A stretch of 64,000 bases of DNA, taken from NCBI RefSeq assembly GCF_024763615.1, contig NC_077223.1:48856627-48920626 (forward strand), written 5' to 3'. Positions 54,454-64,000 of this stretch are shown here, piece after piece. Below the pieces are notes generated by a model. The model had not been told where the DNA came from. It did no database searches and saw only the letters and a list, made by a program, of their open reading frames with translations. The stretch is from Phlebotomus papatasi (taxonomy: Eukaryota; Arthropoda; Insecta; Diptera; Psychodidae). Numbering within the stretch: position 1 is the first letter of the stretch; every line of letters starts with the position of its first letter. A program made the position numbers and the translations under genes.

Positions 54454-54843
54454 TTCAAATCAAATCTACAAATCGCCATTAACGCGAATTAACACAATAT
54501 TCAATGAATATTTAATAATATTACTTAAAAATATCGAGGAAAAATTATTCATATTTCTCCACAGCTAAATAAGACTGAAACAAATACGAAGTTCTGTTGT
54601 ATTTCTCGTAAGCAATTGCTCACACTGAAGTTTCAACAAAGCAATTTAAACTCATTTTTATTTAAAATTTAACGAATTTAGTGTTAAAATATTCCAAAAA
54701 GATGAAATATTTCGATAGAATTCATTATTTATCTAAAATTTGAATGAAAATACATGATTTTAATTTATTTACTTTGAGTGTCCAATTTCACCCTCAAAGT
54801 GTCCAATTTTGGAAACTGTCCAAAATTATGAGCTCTTCTCCTA

Positions 54844-57800
54844 TATCGATATAATATAAATTCAACAGTACAATATTAATTACTTTCAATATATCATATG
54901 TAGCATATCATCTTTGTTGCTCATCATAGAATAATAAATTTACATAACCCTCGATATTAAAATGAGGCCTACCGATATGTGGATGAGAATTATGTAAGGG
55001 ATGAGCAAAAGACAGGGTTAAATTCCCCAGACAATTTCGCATATCCATGACGTTCCTAGTGTATAATATCTTTCTAGCTAGAAAATCCCGAGACTGATTG
55101 GATATTATTTGCATAACACATTCGATTACCCAGCCGGTCAGACCCATACCTCGCTTCTTGGAGTAAAATAATTAAACATCCAGACACTGAGTGTGTTTTA
55201 TCGTAGAAAATTGAATGTTGAACACATACTTCACGTGGCACATTGAGTGTTCCGTGGCCAAATTTTACTACGGTGTGTTCCCATTGGCATAATGAGCTCA
55301 AACCAAGGAAGGAAGTCAGGATTTTTGGCGCGACGTGAGGAAGACACACGGAGGGGCTGTTATTGGCCTCATGAATATGGATGTAAGTTGCGAGTTCACA
55401 ACACCTGGTGGAACACGCGGCCACGGTTGTGGTTGAGTTGCCGAGAGTTTCGGTTCGGAGCCAACATATATAACTCAGCACCCTGTATAAAGCCCTTCGG
55501 ACCACGAATATGCATCTCATTAAAAAGTCACACTTTGGACTGTGGTGGGTGAAAATGTTAGGTTAAAAACACCCTTCTAAATCCGAAAAACTTCGACACA
55601 GAAGAAGTTAGACAATTGGGAAACAACTAGAATCTATTTAGATTTGAATAATTAGATATTGTTATGTATACTAGAAATGCTTATATAAATACTTTTATAT
55701 TATACTATGCATTTTAGAAGTCTTTCTAGAAGCCCTTCATACGTCCTTATAATTATGCTCCGATAATAAGGAATTTTCCCTTAGGCATCTTTCGAAGAAA
55801 CAAAAAAATTAACTTTCCGAGTTATATTTTAAAATGACCTTTTTTTGAGGAAATCATTGGGGGTATTTGAAGTTAGAAGAAGAAAATGCTAGAACTTTCT
55901 AAATCCCCATACACTCACCGCTTATCAAAATGGCCTTCTTTATAATTATTCCCATCGCGAGATAAACTTTTATCATTATGTTTTTGGGAGCAAAACGCGC
56001 ACGAGTCTTTCCCCTTTAAGGATGCCCTAAAGTGGTGCTTGGCGTGAAAATCCCAAAGGGAGTTTGGGATGGTAACATAGAGATAAAAAAAAAGATAGAA
56101 AACTGCAAAAACAGGCACATGCAATGATTCAGCAGCGCGTGGAAGACAATGAAATTCCCTCTTCTGATTTCCTCATGGCACAGCCGATGAATTTCGAATG
56201 AGGCCGTGGGTAGGTTTTAAATCCATTGAGAAAAAATACAAGTGTATGTGTGTATATATGTATATATATATTATGGTGAATTTATTTAGTGAAAACCGGA
56301 ATATCCGTTTATAGGAGGTTTCTATATTTGGAATTACCATTAGCGATTATCAATTCGCGTGCCGCATTTTCCTGTTTTTCTCATTTCTCCCACCGATGAT
56401 GGCTTCGCTTGCCTGACTGCAATTCAACATTCCACCCGCCGAACACCCGTCCGGTTTTGGGATTTGTGAATATATTAGGTCGTACAGGAAGTTCGATACG
56501 ATTTAAATAGAAAGTCCCATTGCTGAATTCCCAAATCATCAGTTACCCATTGAGTAGCCTACGATAGTTGCTCCATAGTTGAATATATTGGTAATTTTAA
56601 ACTTGATATGGATGCAAATCAATCTCAAAAGGACTCGATTTTCTTGCACAACCATTTCAAACAATAGCGCATGGCGTTTACAGACAACGCGCCCTCAATG
56701 CATTTAGTCTCTTGGCTGATGGTATGTTTTCAGCCCATAGCCATTTTCTGCGATGTATCAGATTTTCCTTACTTGGAACCTTTTATAATTTAGCGCGTTT
56801 GAAAAATTTATGTGTGTTGAGCAAAAATTCCACTCAATCCCCCCCCATTTCCGCACATCGTATTGTTATAGAGAAAATAGTAGCATAAAAAACCTCCACC
56901 TCCTCCACCCCCCTCCCCCCAGAGAAAGAGAGGGAGAGTTTGTGAAAGTGCAACTTGCAGATAAAGGTATTCGAACAAAAGCACTCCATTGCACACAATT
57001 TTATCAGATTATAAACATTATTATGTAACAATGTGGGTGAGACTTTTTCCATCCGTCCGTGTTGTGCGTTTTAATACAATAGATAAACACTCATACCCCC
57101 AATTCAACCCCGCCCCGTAGGCGCATTATTCGCACGAATAAAAACGGAAATTATTTAAATAACGTTGGCCAGAAAGGTGGATTGTGTAAAGTCCATGGAG
57201 TGCCCCTTACTATGTGAGAGATTGTGGATACCTATTTTGACCCAATTCCACTTCACACATTCAATAGGCATCCATTCAGCCTATCTATATTATGCATTTA
57301 TGTCGTCACAAATAGTTTACTTGTAAGCGAAACTCCCACAATACTGCCCCCCCCCCTGTATAATAGTGATTAGTTTAGTTTTCAAACCATGTTTCTAAAT
57401 TTCTATGTCTTTCAGGCCTTTTTGCTATACCTATTCTATTTAGTGAAAATGTTTTAATCATCCTGGACACTTAGTAATAAAAACATTTCGTTGTTAGAGA
57501 GCCTAAGTGGCTCTGCGGATTCGTCTAACCAGCTTCCTATTGGGGTAGTTCATGGGATCGTGCTTTGGGATTATATTTAAAGTATTTAAAAAAAATATTG
57601 TCATTTTTCTTAAACTTATCAGACAACTTTATTTAGTAATACACTGACAAGCATAATCATACGACGTGTCATGAATTTGGAAATGTTATAATTGACCAAT
57701 GATCACTGATTAAAGAAAGAAATCACTAGAAAAATAGGTTAAATGACTCAAAATTGTTATGGCAAAAATATTATGAACGATTATACTATTTCAATATAGT

Positions 57801-57985
57801 TGTTAGTTTAAAAAATCATAGAAAATCTAATAATATCAAAAAAATTTTTTTCGTATACACTTTCTACTTTTTAAGTAGAACAGTAAAGCGATTGACGCTG
57901 ACGGTAAATATTATTTCTGTTGAATATTTGTATTAGTCCAAATTTGTAAAGGGGTGGCAAAACATCCCAAGCTTTGGGAAATTCC
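54844..57985. other. Single-copy-looking DNA with scattered simple sequence
   Basis: More balanced islands at 55050-55560, 55900-56220 and 56520-56760. At 55455-55500 a TATATAA lies in GC-richer surroundings, a possible but unsupported core promoter. 56240-56275 is a short TATATG/TA tract; 56895-56922 is a CCTCC/CCCCC run. No protein or RNA gene recognised. Confidence 0.35.
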
Positions 57986-57989
57986 CGAA

Positions 57990-58600
57990 CTTGTGACTTA
58001 AGATGCTATGCTTCAATAGCACTTTCGCATTAAACCATTTATCGGTTCACAACCGATTTGAACTGATTTATCAATCACTCAAAAGACTTTCCAAAAAAAG
58101 CTTAGGAAATTCACTCTTGGAAGAAAAATTACATAGGGTCGAAGGGACACCTCTTCGACAGAGAACCCCTATTGACTGTCAAAATGATGAAATTCATTTA
58201 ATGTATTTGACAAAATGCAAGTAATATGATGTTTTTTTTTTGTAATCTACCTTTTCTTATAAAAAGAGATGTTCAAATTTCATATCCTATATCGGTAAAG
58301 AAAGTGTCAATAAGTGGCATGATAAATTCTTAAAGTATCAATAGGTGTTCCTTTCACCCAATCGATTCATAACCGATTTACACCGTTTTAAAATTGTCAG
58401 AATTTCGAAGATCTTTCCAACGATCTCAAACGTGACCTCCTCCACTCGCTAGAGCCTTTTTAACTTTTGGCTTTTAAAAACAGTTTTCATGAATGATTCA
58501 ACGATATTTTTACATTATAGACTAAAAGTACGCATAGGCAATCTCCACAACATGTTCAAAATTTATAAAAATCGCATTATGCGTTTTCGATAAATTCCAA
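57990..58600. repeat. Dispersed repeat, inverted relative of 24690-25170
   Basis: In reverse complement it reads AACGCATAATGCGATTTTTA, GGAGATTGCCTATGCGTACT, AATATCGTTGAATCATTCAT, AAAGCCAAAAGTTAAAAAGG, GTTTGAGATCGTTGGAAAGA and AAATCGGTTATGAATCG, the same order as the 24.7-kb and 47.2-kb members. The left part (58020-58100) repeats the AACCGATTTGAACTGATTTA block. Confidence 0.55.
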
Positions 58601-58766
58601 AAAAAAAACCATGGTATTGGAAGGGAAAGCCCGGAAAGCCTAACCGCTTATCTTAATCGAGATCGATGGCTTCATAACCCTTGTTGCATTTATAGCAACC
58701 GAAAAACTTTCACTAGATATGTAATCCATGGTCGCAGATAACACTTTTTAACAAAAATATGTGATA

Positions 58767-59178
58767 GGGTAACTGTGCCAAATTTCGGCATAGTTGCGTG
58801 CAAGCGCAAAGGTCTCAAATTTGAAATGTAATATTTTTAATACAAATTGATTTTTTTATTCCTGCCTTTTAAGGAGTGTTGTTTGGGACTTTATACGCAA
58901 TTTATCATCTTCATTTTTACGCAAATCATTCTTATTCCATTTTAAAATAAATAAAAATGTAAACACAGCTTTGGTGCCCTATTTCGGTCACCTACATTCT
59001 TAAAGTTCCTTGCCTTCCCAGAATTTTTCCAGTGTCTTTTCACATTATCTCGTTTGTCGTTTTTGTTATGGTTTTGCATTGTATGATCTCTGGAGTATGC
59101 AAAAGCTAAAATTCATCGAAATTCGAGGAACAAAAAAAGTGGTCGGAATTGCAAGCCGGTCGGAATTTGAATTTACAG
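58767..59178. mobile_element. TA-flanked MITE family GGGTAAGTGTGCC, copy 4 (diverged)
   Basis: Starts GGGTAACTGTGCCAAATTTC in the orientation of copy 1; shares AAGGAGTGTTGTTTGGGAC, TTTGGTGCCCTATTTCGG and AGAATTTTTCCAGTGTC. The right terminus is decayed (CGGAATTTGAATTTACAG instead of GGCACACTTACCC). TA flanks at 58765-58766 and 59179-59180. Confidence 0.8.
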
Positions 59179-59289
59179 TATAATGATGGTACAACGTTCC
59201 ATTGAAGAACTATAGACCTTCAAAAATAGGCCGCTCGACGCGTATGATTCTAACCCCCGAAATTCAACTCAAAATCAAATTTTCATGCA

Positions 59290-59350
59290 TTCGGAGTTGC
59301 AAGCCCGCGAGTTGCAAGTATTTTACCATAAGCCTATCTGGACATATCAC
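59290..59350. repeat. One-ended fragment of the hairpin-ended family
   Basis: TGCATTCGGAGTTGCAAGCC and TACCATAAGCCTATCTGGAC then ATATCACGG match the right end of the MITE at 18827-19052. Lies directly before SINE copy 2. Confidence 0.45.
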
Positions 59351-59360
59351 GGATTTTTGC

Positions 59361-59825
59361 TTATACAAGGATGGGATTGTCAGTCCCATTTAAAAACAGC
59401 GAAGCTCAATAGATATAATATAAACCGGAAGCAGCCAAAATCCTAAAAGGGCCAAAATCCCGAAAGCCAAAATCCCGAAATCCAAAATCCCGTATGTCCA
59501 AATTCCTGAAAGGGATGAAATTATATGGAGGATAATTTGTAGAATAATTTCCCAAGCTACAGAAAATTTCCCTTTACCCAACAAGCGCGGGTGCAATCGT
59601 GGGAGTAGTTATGACACTTAAGAATTCGGGATTTTGGCTTTCAAGATTTTGGTCCATTTAGAATTTTGGCTTTCGAGATGTTGATGTTCGGGATTTTGAC
59701 CGGGACCCATTTAAACTTCTTTATGTGCCAGAAAAATTCCTGGTGACCTAAGGAAGATTTGAATCCATGTCTCTTACGCTACAGAGTGAGTACTCTACCA
59801 CTTAACCCATTTAGGAGTACCCTAA
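59361..59825 (-). mobile_element. tRNA-derived SINE family 1, copy 2, split by an insertion
   Basis: Left part 59361-59425 (GGATGGGATTGTCAGTCCCA, AGCGAAGCTCAATAGATATA) and right part 59709-59825 (ATTCCTGGTGACCTAAGGAA, GATTTGAATCCATGTCTC, GAGTGAGTACTCTACCACTT) together match 3621-3862 in the same orientation. The B box reads GGATTTGAATCTT-like and is decayed. The 283-bp element between them is an independent insertion. Confidence 0.75.
59426..59708. mobile_element. 283-bp CCAAAATCCCGAAAG element, copy 2
   Basis: Inverted relative to 9803-10091. Starts CGGAAGCAGCCAAAATCC, ends GGGATTTTGACCGGGACCC. Flanks ATATAAAC (59418-59425) and ATTTAAAC (59709-59716) form an 8-bp duplication with one mismatch. 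Terminal arrays of 15-16-bp CAAAATCCCGAAAGC units face each other. Confidence 0.85.
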
Positions 59826-60040
59826 AAAGGATTGGTGGGTATAATCCCTGTACAAAGGATTAATTAAAAACGTTTTAACTTTACGTCACGAATAATACAT
59901 ACTTTAATATTTCGAGTTCAGAATTTTCAACATCTTTTTGCTTGAACACAAAAACAGACTGATAATGGACAATTTTTTCCTATACTTCTACCCAATAATT
60001 TTGAGTTTTAATAGTGAACTTTCAAAAGAATACCGTACAA

Positions 60041-60543
60041 ACCCAGCGAGCACCAAATGCTAACCAATTTCAATTCAGCTGAAAACATATGTATTTTTAG
60101 CTGAATTCTGCTAACCTTACTACGACCAGGGGGGTAACATTAGCTCTAAAAATGCGACCGATTTTAGTGCAAATTTTTCCCTGTTTTCGTACACATTTCA
60201 CGAGATATCCCCAAAGCTACGTAGGTTGCCAATTTGGGGTTTTCGGTTGCCTATTCAATATTAAGTTTGCTTTTATTTTGCATTTATATTTTTTGCTAAT
60301 TCATTCTACACTGACAGAAAACAGCTAATAAACCCAAAGGTTTTTTCGGCACGCTAGAAACATATGGGAAACATAGGAAATTTCATGTCCCTGACTACGA
60401 CATTCGCGAGGCAGTGTCATTTCCATATATTTAGTTAACACTATTTTTTCGAGAATTGCTGAATTTTCAGCATAATTTGGCTGATCTATTCAGCAAAAAT
60501 AAGCTGAAAGCGCAGCTTTTTTCAGGTAACTGTGCTCGCTGAG
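60041..60543. mobile_element. TIR element ACYCAGCGAGCAC, about 0.5 kb
   Basis: Left ACCCAGCGAGCACCAAATGC, right TAACTGTGCTCGCTGAGT. The word TCAGCTGAAA or GCTGAATT recurs near both ends (60074-60115, 60468-60520). Target duplication unclear. No coding capacity. Confidence 0.55.
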
Positions 60544-60544
60544 T

Positions 60545-63290
60545 AACACAATGCAGAAGTTAAAAGAATCTGGTAATTCTTTTATAACTGATATTTCCAT
60601 ATCAAACTAGTTTAGGCAAGCTTTACAATATTCTGTATACTTATGTGAAACACTTCGCTGAAATTTCTGTAGTTTCCTCAACATTTTCTAATGTTATTAT
60701 ACCCCTTAACAATTTCCGCTTTTGATAGAGCCTCAAAGTCTCCCATTCTCAAACGTCCACCACCCCATACAAACGGTGGACTTTCTAGAGCTCCCCTTGA
60801 AATAATAAAACGTGCGACAGAAGAATGAGAGTGTGTGTAACATTTATTGTGTTTACTCACATTATTCTTCATGCTGGATAGTGTCAAGTACTTGTTGAGC
60901 TCACGGGATTACGGGTAATCTCATTAAAATGATTTGTCTGCTCCCTTCCTTTCTTAAGCCGCATGTTATTATTGTGATATTAACAAAAGGCACAAGACGT
61001 GCTAGGCTGGTTCATGCTTGATTAAATTACGTTGAATAATTGGGTTTTGTTAATTTTAATACGCAAATATGTGTGTTCACATAGCTACTATTTGACGAGT
61101 GATTGCAGTTACACTAATTAGTTTAAGCCAATCATAGCGGGATGGGAGTACAATCATCTATATAAATTGAATTGAATATCACATAATAAGTGTAATTTTT
61201 ATATTCAGAAATTGTAAATTTTGATGTTTATTTTCAACAAAAAAAAAATAGAAAAACTAAGGTATTTCGATTCGTTAACTCTCTATCAATGCTGGTTGAT
61301 AATGCAATATTTTATCAAATTTCTTTGCAAAATTTCAACTTTGTCATGTCGCAACAGGGAACACGAAAGGGGTGGAGGAAAAGGTGTAAACTTGCTGCAG
61401 ACTGCAATGCATGAAACATGCAGCTGCATAGCATCATCATCCTACATTTTGGGATGGCACACGCAAAACCTTTCCTCGTGTCACCCTTCATCTTCATCTC
61501 TGGCTTCTCTCTTTATTACTATTAATAATCACATCTTCTCATTTTTCAACTCAAACCCAAAAAAAAAGAAAAATCCAAGTAAGATCTTGAGAGCCACAAC
61601 TTTTTGTGTAAGAGAGCAGACATTGCAAGGGGTGCCTAGGGGAATGTTATGTTGTGATGTTTCGTGAAATGAAATCTCGCGCAGTCACCCTCATTTTATA
61701 TATTTCACAACCTTCTCCCCCGAGGAGTTAGTTCACTTTCATAATGTTACCAGGGATAAAAATCCCAAAAATGCCTTGTTTCAGGACACATGGCGTGAGC
61801 CTTTTAACTTCCCAATTAATTGAGTTCATGCACTCCAGTCTTCTAAAAATTGCATTTTAAACATATGTCTTTCAAAATAAGTCCTACAATTTTAAGTTAC
61901 AGCAATTGTTTAAGGTTGAAATAAAAATTTCTTGCTTTATATCGATTTTATTTACTGTATCGAGCACCATCTCTTTTAAAGTATATGACCAGAAAGTAAT
62001 TCAATTTTGACTGAAGCCTCTTGGGAATTTAAACTGTACAATCTCTCAGGTTTGTAGACGGAACTCCCAAAGGATGGTATGAACAGGATCAAAGGAGCAA
62101 CTCGATGCTATGTTGGTGACTTTTCTTGAGAGTTTGTGTGAGACGTAAAAGAGGTAGGTCCGGGGATTGACAGAATCGATTTGGGCACAAAAGCCCCTGT
62201 CCGACCACAAGACACTCTTTGACCTTCAGCGTAGATGCATATTGATGACCTGCACTGGATTTTGTGGTGAATCAAGTTCCACTCTCAGTATATTATAAAG
62301 TTTCTCTCCCATACTAATTGCACGCTGTGGTGTCTTGGACACCTTAAAGGAAACCCAAAGCATAATGTCGCTGCGAGGAGCTTACTTCATTCACCTTTGC
62401 ATCCAACTAATATGCAAATGAGTCAAATGAGTATATATACCTAGGGTTGAAATTATGGGTAAGAATTGGTCTAGAGAATCTAATCTCTCGTCCCAAAATA
62501 TTCCGCAGAAGCAACCAGTAGGGTGAAATTGATGTAATTGCAACGCTATCACTCTACATTTCAGTAATTTTTTTTTTATTTGCACTCAGAAATTCAAATG
62601 GATATTGACACAGTCAGAAAGAAACTAAAATCGAAATCATTTCGATTTTAGTCTTGAAATTCGTACCAAATCCCTTATAAGTTAAATTTTTGTGAATGAG
62701 GACAAAGAATCACGTCGAGCAAATACATCTCTGTAATCAATTTGGCAAAAATTGACTCAACGCGATTCTTTATCTCCTAAATTCAACTCGCAATCGAATT
62801 TACACGTATTTAAAATTGCAAACATGCCGTGGTGCCAAAAATAAATTTCAGCTACGAAAAATTGACGCTTTTTATTAGCCACATAGCTCTAGTCTTTTCT
62901 GGATAATCTTTAGAAACACTTAAGCTGAGATCAGCTTCTATTGAATTTGAGAATCTTATTGTCAGTCAACTTGAATTTCCTGCTAAGACGATTCAAAGCT
63001 GAATTTGGGAGACGTAATGCAAAAATTTTTGACTTTAACCACCTCCATGGCAAGTTCTCTTTTTTTTTTCTATGGAGCTATTTGAAGCCAGTTCCTTTAC
63101 TCAGCTCACAGAGATGATCGGGAAAAATTATTTAGTCCGAAATATAGTATATTTATCCCTCCATAGGGATCAGTAACTTCCAAAAGAGGAACAGGCCCCA
63201 TTTTTAAGTTATTTCGCATAACGGTTGCAAAAACACAGAAATTCCCATACCTGTTTGCACGTAAAAGTGCGCTTTGGATACAACTCTAGG
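60545..63290. other. Single-copy-looking DNA
   Basis: Balanced-composition stretches at 60900-61150, 61360-61800 and 62040-62400. A 148-codon plus frame at 61221-61667 has no recognisable domain and begins in A/T runs. 62700-62830 carries a one-ended fragment of the hairpin family (ATTCAACTCGCAATCGAATT). No gene supported. Confidence 0.35.
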
Positions 63291-63294
63291 TCTA

Positions 63295-63506
63295 GGGGAA
63301 ACTGGGGCACCACCAAACACGGGGTACCACCAAACAGTAATTTTTATTTCTAAACTACTTGGACTATCTCGACCATTCCTTCAGTGGACAAGCATCCCTA
63401 TAGTGCCTATAAATCCCTATCGGTCTTATCCTCTGATATCCAATAACCGATTAAAAAATCGCAGTGTTTGGTGGTACCCCGTGTTTGGTGGTGCCCCAGT
63501 TTCCCC
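63295..63506. mobile_element. TA-flanked MITE, GGGGAAACTGGGGCACCACC ends
   Basis: Left GGGGAAACTGGGGCACCACC then AAACACGGGGTACCACCAAA; right TTTGGTGGTACCCCGTGTTT then GGTGGTGCCCCAGTTTCCCC, essentially perfect over about 44 bp. TA flanks (63293-63294, 63507-63508). The 17-bp word GGGGCACCACCAAACAC is followed directly by GGGGTACCACCAAACAG. 212 bp. The 98-codon frame across it is an artefact. Decayed relative at 39494-39660. Confidence 0.95.
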
Positions 63507-63508
63507 TA

Positions 63509-64000
63509 TAGGTCACATGCCAGGGGGTGACTTTAACCCTTTAAGAACGATTGGAACACCGGTGTCATAAAAAAAATTCTACGGCTTTCTAAAGTTTTGC
63601 TCCAAGAAGTCAGAAAAAGTCATTTTTTCCGACCCTCTTGTCCTTAAAGGGTTAAATGAAAATATCGGTATTTGCATGACTTCAGGCTGAGGATGAGAAT
63701 AGTAATAAAATAGGTCGGATGTGATCTCTCGGTAGTTGATGTATCAAAAATCAAGGAATTATATATTATTTAACAACTCTCTTCGTGTAAAATTCGACCA
63801 ACAATATCTTTTGTGTCTTGCATGACCCGTTTACGATATTCAACAGTTTCTCACAACCACTTGATGAGTTGCTGGAATTTGTTGGTTTTTGGGCCTTTGA
63901 TTGTCTTTATGTCCTCTTACAAGGGTATATTCATCAGAAATAGATTTTAAATTAAATTCCCAAAAGACGCACGCCCAACACAATTTCTTAAAGGAAAACT
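63509..64000. other. Nothing recognised
   Basis: Single-copy-looking AT-rich sequence to the window end. The phrases CCCTTTAAGAACGATT (near 63537) and TTGTCCTTAAAGGGTTAA (near 63640) could be an inverted pair, but no element is defined. Confidence 0.4.

Larger units (their letters stand above)
52749..54841. mobile_element. TIR element family GGGTAAAGGCTCATAATTTT, copy B, with insertions
   Basis: Left GGGTAAAGGCTCATAATTTT then GGACA; right CAAAATTATGAGCTCTTCTC then C, slightly decayed; TA flanks (52747-52748, 54842-54843). Opposite orientation to copy A. Differs by two insertions of the CACTGAG MITE (53116, 54199). It also has an extra 0.69 kb (53024-53711) bracketed by two 82-bp direct copies (52942-53023 and 53712-53793, about 9 differences). 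Confidence 0.8.

Noticed and set aside
55455..55500. Core promoter with TATATAA
   Set aside because: TATATAA is common in AT-rich DNA, no downstream gene is recognisable, and no initiator motif is convincing.
57497..57575. tRNA-like sequence (AAGTGGCTCTGCGGATTCG, GTTCATGGGATCG)
   Set aside because: It resembles a tRNA or SINE head, but the A-box spacing and B box are too poor and I found no second copy in the window.
63274..63570. 98-codon ORF
   Set aside because: It covers the whole 212-bp MITE including both TIRs, so the frame is fortuitous.

Overview
The window is eukaryotic and almost certainly animal. It is AT-rich, has no dense ORFs or operons, and is packed with short inverted-repeat transposons, tRNA-derived SINEs, a 5'-truncated non-LTR retrotransposon and a long (AAT)n microsatellite. 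The repeat style fits an insect, perhaps a nematoceran fly such as a sand fly or mosquito, but no host gene is present to prove that. I recognise no intact host protein gene, rRNA gene or functional tRNA gene. Apart from a few decayed transposon fragments, the ORFs are chance frames through AT-rich DNA, satellites or transposons. One short minus-strand frame near 38.24-38.56 kb is a weak exon candidate.

Layout. 0-11.5 kb: AT-rich repeats, a hairpin MITE, a SINE ending in a huge (AAT)n tail (3.48-3.86 kb), a TA-flanked MITE (5.0 kb), a LINE tail with perfect 12-bp target duplications (7.1 kb), a relative of a 1.8-kb repeat carrying a CCGTC-type minisatellite (7.4-8.0 kb), and four TIR elements (8.0-10.3 kb). 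11.56-19.47 kb: a multi-level nest. A foldback element whose arms both carry the same coding-derived segment is split by a 6.66-kb hAT-type element (TIR CAGAGCCCGGCGCG, TSD GTGTAGAC, very GC-rich ends). That hAT element is itself filled by a 1.8-kb repeat, an inverted array of 44-bp repeats containing a TTAA-flanked piggyBac-like remnant, a mariner-type element whose TIR resembles plant Stowaway, and another hairpin MITE. 20.3-22.1 kb: a second, nearly identical copy of the 1.8-kb repeat. 22-48 kb: spaced MITEs and larger TIR elements separated by single-copy-looking DNA. 40.2-42.7 kb and 52.7-54.8 kb carry related nested elements sharing an ORF. 47.5-48.0 kb has two divergent SINEs. 48-64 kb is mostly single-copy-looking, with more MITEs, a SINE split by a 283-bp element (59.4-59.8 kb) and a perfect-looking hairpin MITE (63.3 kb).

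The main themes are: (i) many unrelated TA-flanked MITE families whose ends start GGGG or GGGT and whose terminal repeats contain a 15-19-bp word written twice in tandem; (ii) a resolvable insertion chronology in the 11.5-19.5 kb nest; (iii) a repeat family in which one fixed position is occupied by different GC-rich tandem repeats in different copies. Family assignments rest on termini, target duplications and copies within the window only; no database search was possible. Percent identities are by eye.
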